Below, piece by piece: positions 62,281-64,000 of a DNA stretch of 64,000 nucleotides. Made by a program: the position numbers and the translations under genes. The DNA is taken from the NCBI GenBank assembly GCA_963799085.1, contig CAWCWA010000005.1, forward strand, positions 1 to 64,000, written 5' to 3'. The notes beneath the pieces were generated by a model that saw only the letters and a list, made by a program, of their open reading frames with translations, made no database searches and was not told the origin of the DNA. This stretch comes from AP-15 sp963799085. GTDB lineage: Bacteria; Pseudomonadota; Alphaproteobacteria; ATCC43930; CGMCC-115725. Every line of letters begins with the position of its first letter. Position 1 is the first letter of the stretch.

Positions 62281-64000
62281 TCACACTACAATGGGCTTCT
62301 GGAATCTCTCAAACTCTATAGGTTTTTCGGACAACGCCGAACGTTGCTCGCTGACCACGAACATCGAACATTGGGCGCTCTTGAGCAAGGCCGCCGCCGT
62401 TTGACCGAAATTGAGCCGATCTCCCGGTCGCATGCTTACTCCCATGACGAGCAGGTTGTGACCGCCGCGCTCGATCGGCTGCAGGATGGCGTCATGCGGA
62501 GCGCCGGCGCTTTGCACAGCCCCTTTCACGGCGACGCCGTATAGGTCACCCAGCCTCACAATTTCCCGAATGACCGCATCCGCGCCGCTGGTCGGGGCGA
62601 TCGCGGCCCCCACGTTGCGCCGCCATGAACGAGCTGTGCTGACGCCGCGAGTTCGCGGAGTGAAATGCGGCGCCGTCAGCGTGCCACGGGCCGCCTGCGC
62701 CAGGGTGACGGCGAGTTCAGCGCCACGACGCGATGTCGCGGTTCCGGCGACCGGCACCAGAATGTTAAGGGGCGGACCTGCGCTATCGGCCCGGTCAATC
62801 CCGCGGACGATCGTGATCGCAAACGGTCCGGAAAATTCCCTGGTGCTTGCGGTAATCTGGTCGTGAAAGACGGATTCCTCCGAAGCGGGTTCCCGACCGA
62901 TCACGAGAAAGCCGTAGCCCTTTTCGGCTTCGGTCGCGATCGCGGCCGGAACACTCCCAGGCTCTTCTCCCGCTTCATCGCCTTGCCGGACATTTTCCGT
63001 CATCATCGCCTTTGTCTCTGCCGCCTCGCTTCCTGCCGAGCCATGATCGAAATGAAATACCGTGGCGGCATGCGCCTCGCATCGGCGAGGGGGCCTGCGA
63101 GGCGCAAGGCGAATTTTCCGCTGGGGCTCGCATCCACGGCGACCAGCATCCGCTCGATCTGCGAAACAAAGCCTGTCGCCTCGAACTCCTGCCGCTTGAT
63201 CCGTCCTTCCCCTTCGGGGGTTATGGGCAGCCGGCCGAGTGCCCAGCGAAGCATCGGGGGCATCGACATCGTCGTCACCGCCACCATGGCGAGGATGGTC
63301 GTGAAGAGCTCCTGGTTGAGCACGCCCATCGAGAAGCCGATTGTCGCGACAATCACCTCCGTCGACCCACGCGCATTCATACCGCAGCCCAGCGCCATTG
63401 ACTCCGCCCAGGTCATCCCGCCTAGGCGGCCGCCGATAAGAGCGCCGCCGAATTTGCCCGCGCTGGCGATTACGATCAGGCCGATTGTTAGAACCAGCGG
63501 ATCGGTGTTGGCGAGCACGGCTAAATTCGTCGCCAGCCCGGCCAGGCCGAAGAAAACCGGCATGAAACAGGCCGACGATCAGCCCACACACCTGCTCGGC
63601 GATGTGGCTCGTCAGGATCGGAGACTGGCCGATCAGTATGCCGGCGACAAAAGCGCCGAGTACGATGTGCACGCCGATCGCGTTGGTTACCAGCGCCATC
63701 ACTCCGGTGATCACCAGAATAATGGTGATGACGGGCAACTCGCTGACAAATTGGCCGTTCGCCCAATGGATGGCATCGAAGACCAATTTGCGGCCGATTG
63801 TAAAGCCGACCGCCAGGAAGAGCGCCGTGCCGAGGAGGCTTTGGTTCAAAGATCCAAGATCGATGCTGCCATGCAGCGCGATCCCTAGGACGACCGACAT
63901 GATGATCCAGCCGATCGTGTCGTCGATAATAGCGGCAGCAACGATTACCTGGCCGATCGTACGGCGAGGGTAACCGACCTCGCGAACGACCATCGCCACG
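62281..64000 (-). CDS. CPA2 cation:proton antiporter fused to universal stress domains (5' end outside window; frameshifted)
   Basis: The visible part starts inside the membrane domain: IGQVIVAAAIIDDTIGWIIMSVVLGIAL, with the conserved Asp pair of CPA2 antiporters. Next are ANGQFVSELPVITIILVITGVMALVTNAIGVHIVLGAFVAGILIG and, after a break near 63560, VFFGLAGLATNLAVLANTDP, GKFGGALIGGRLGGMTWAES and GMNARGSTEVIVATIGFSMG. Then two universal-stress-like modules follow: RMLVAVDASPSGKFALRLAGPLADA and ILVPVAGTATSRRGAELAVTLAQAA with GGHNLLVMGVSMRPGDRLNFGQTAAALL. A second break is near 63065. It exchanges Na+ or K+ for H+; the cytosolic stress domains probably sense ATP or stress. N-terminus missing. Confidence 0.82.
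   Translation of the reverse strand, partial: VAMVVREVGYPRRTIGQVIVAAAIIDDTIGWIIMSVVLGIALHGSIDLGSLNQSLLGTALFLAVGFTIGRKLVFDAIHWANGQFVSELPVITIILVITGVMALVTNAIGVHIVLGAFVAGILIGQSPILTSHIAEQVCGLIVGLFHAGFLRPGRAGDEFSRARQHRSAGSNNRPDRNRQRGQIRRRSYRRPPRRDDLGGVNGAGLRYECAWVDGGDCRDNRLLDGRAQPGALHDHPRHGGGDDDVDAPDASLGTRPAAHNPRRGRTDQAAGVRGDRLCFADRADAGRRGCEPQRKIRLAPRRPPRRCEAHAATVFHFDHGSAGSEAAETKAMMTENVRQGDEAGEEPGSVPAAIATEAEKGYGFLVIGREPASEESVFHDQITASTREFSGPFAITIVRGIDRADSAGPPLNILVPVAGTATSRRGAELAVTLAQAARGTLTAPHFTPRTRGVSTARSWRRNVGAAIAPTSGADAVIREIVRLGDLYGVAVKGAVQSAGAPHDAILQPIERGGHNLLVMGVSMRPGDRLNFGQTAAALLKSAQCSMFVVSEQRSALSEKPIEFERFQKPIVV

Overview
The window is about 64 kb of GC-rich DNA with dense gene packing, ATGA/GTGA gene overlaps and an alphaproteobacterial gene set: a phoR-pstSCAB-phoU-phoB cluster, an aroQ-accB pair, CO-dehydrogenase-type accessory genes, an IalB-like protein, a malic enzyme with a phosphotransacetylase-like tail and a PEP-CTERM protein. 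I read it as a soil or freshwater alphaproteobacterium (Rhodospirillales or Hyphomicrobiales-like). The sequence does not allow a finer placement. No rRNA, tRNA or CRISPR array was seen.

Layout. 1-3.7 kb is a small catabolic cluster: epoxide-hydrolase-like alpha/beta hydrolase, class II aldolase, carboxymuconate-cycloisomerase-like lyase and a resorcylate-decarboxylase-like amidohydrolase. 4.1-8.9 kb holds a PEP-CTERM protein, a sugar epimerase, an IalB-like protein and an MBL-fold hydrolase. 9-16.4 kb is a long minus-strand run: MFS transporter, NTF2-like protein, acyl-CoA dehydrogenase, O-methyltransferase, AccB, AroQ and a cyclase-TPR protein. 19.8-29 kb is a molybdenum hydroxylase locus with coxD, coxE, two XdhC-type halves, a MoeA-MocA fusion and a CoxL-like large subunit. 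It also carries a cupin, a solute-binding protein and a tiny lipoprotein. CoxM and CoxS partners are absent from the window. 29.6-33.9 kb is an RND efflux pump with its membrane fusion protein. 34-43.9 kb is mixed metabolism: a second cyclase, two hydroxyacid oxidoreductases, a zinc-type solute-binding protein opposite a COG0523 GTPase, a spermidine-synthase-like protein, a DUF2161 protein and malic enzyme. 43.9-50.7 kb is the phosphate regulon with a clear Pho box before pstS. 51.2-55 kb holds a D-aminoacylase divergent from an AtzG-like/amidase pair.

55.1-62.3 kb is a mobile-element graveyard. An IS1380-like element has 15/18-matching ends, an IS5-like element abuts an intact IS1182-like element, and there are remnants of ISNCY, IS110, IS256 and IS5 transposases. 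The IS5/IS1182 pair splits one helix-turn-helix gene whose 5' and 3' parts lie 2.7 kb apart. Next to it is a second helix-turn-helix gene and a short AT-rich repeat patch, so this may be what remains of a plasmid- or phage-derived module. The window ends in a Kef-type antiporter fused to universal stress domains.

About 30 frameshifts interrupt otherwise well-conserved genes, including phoR, phoB, coxL, the RND pump and the amidase. Most behave as single-base insertions. That bias points to uncorrected read error more than to decay, so such genes are listed as CDS with the breaks described. Fragments of mobile elements and truncated genes are listed as pseudogenes.
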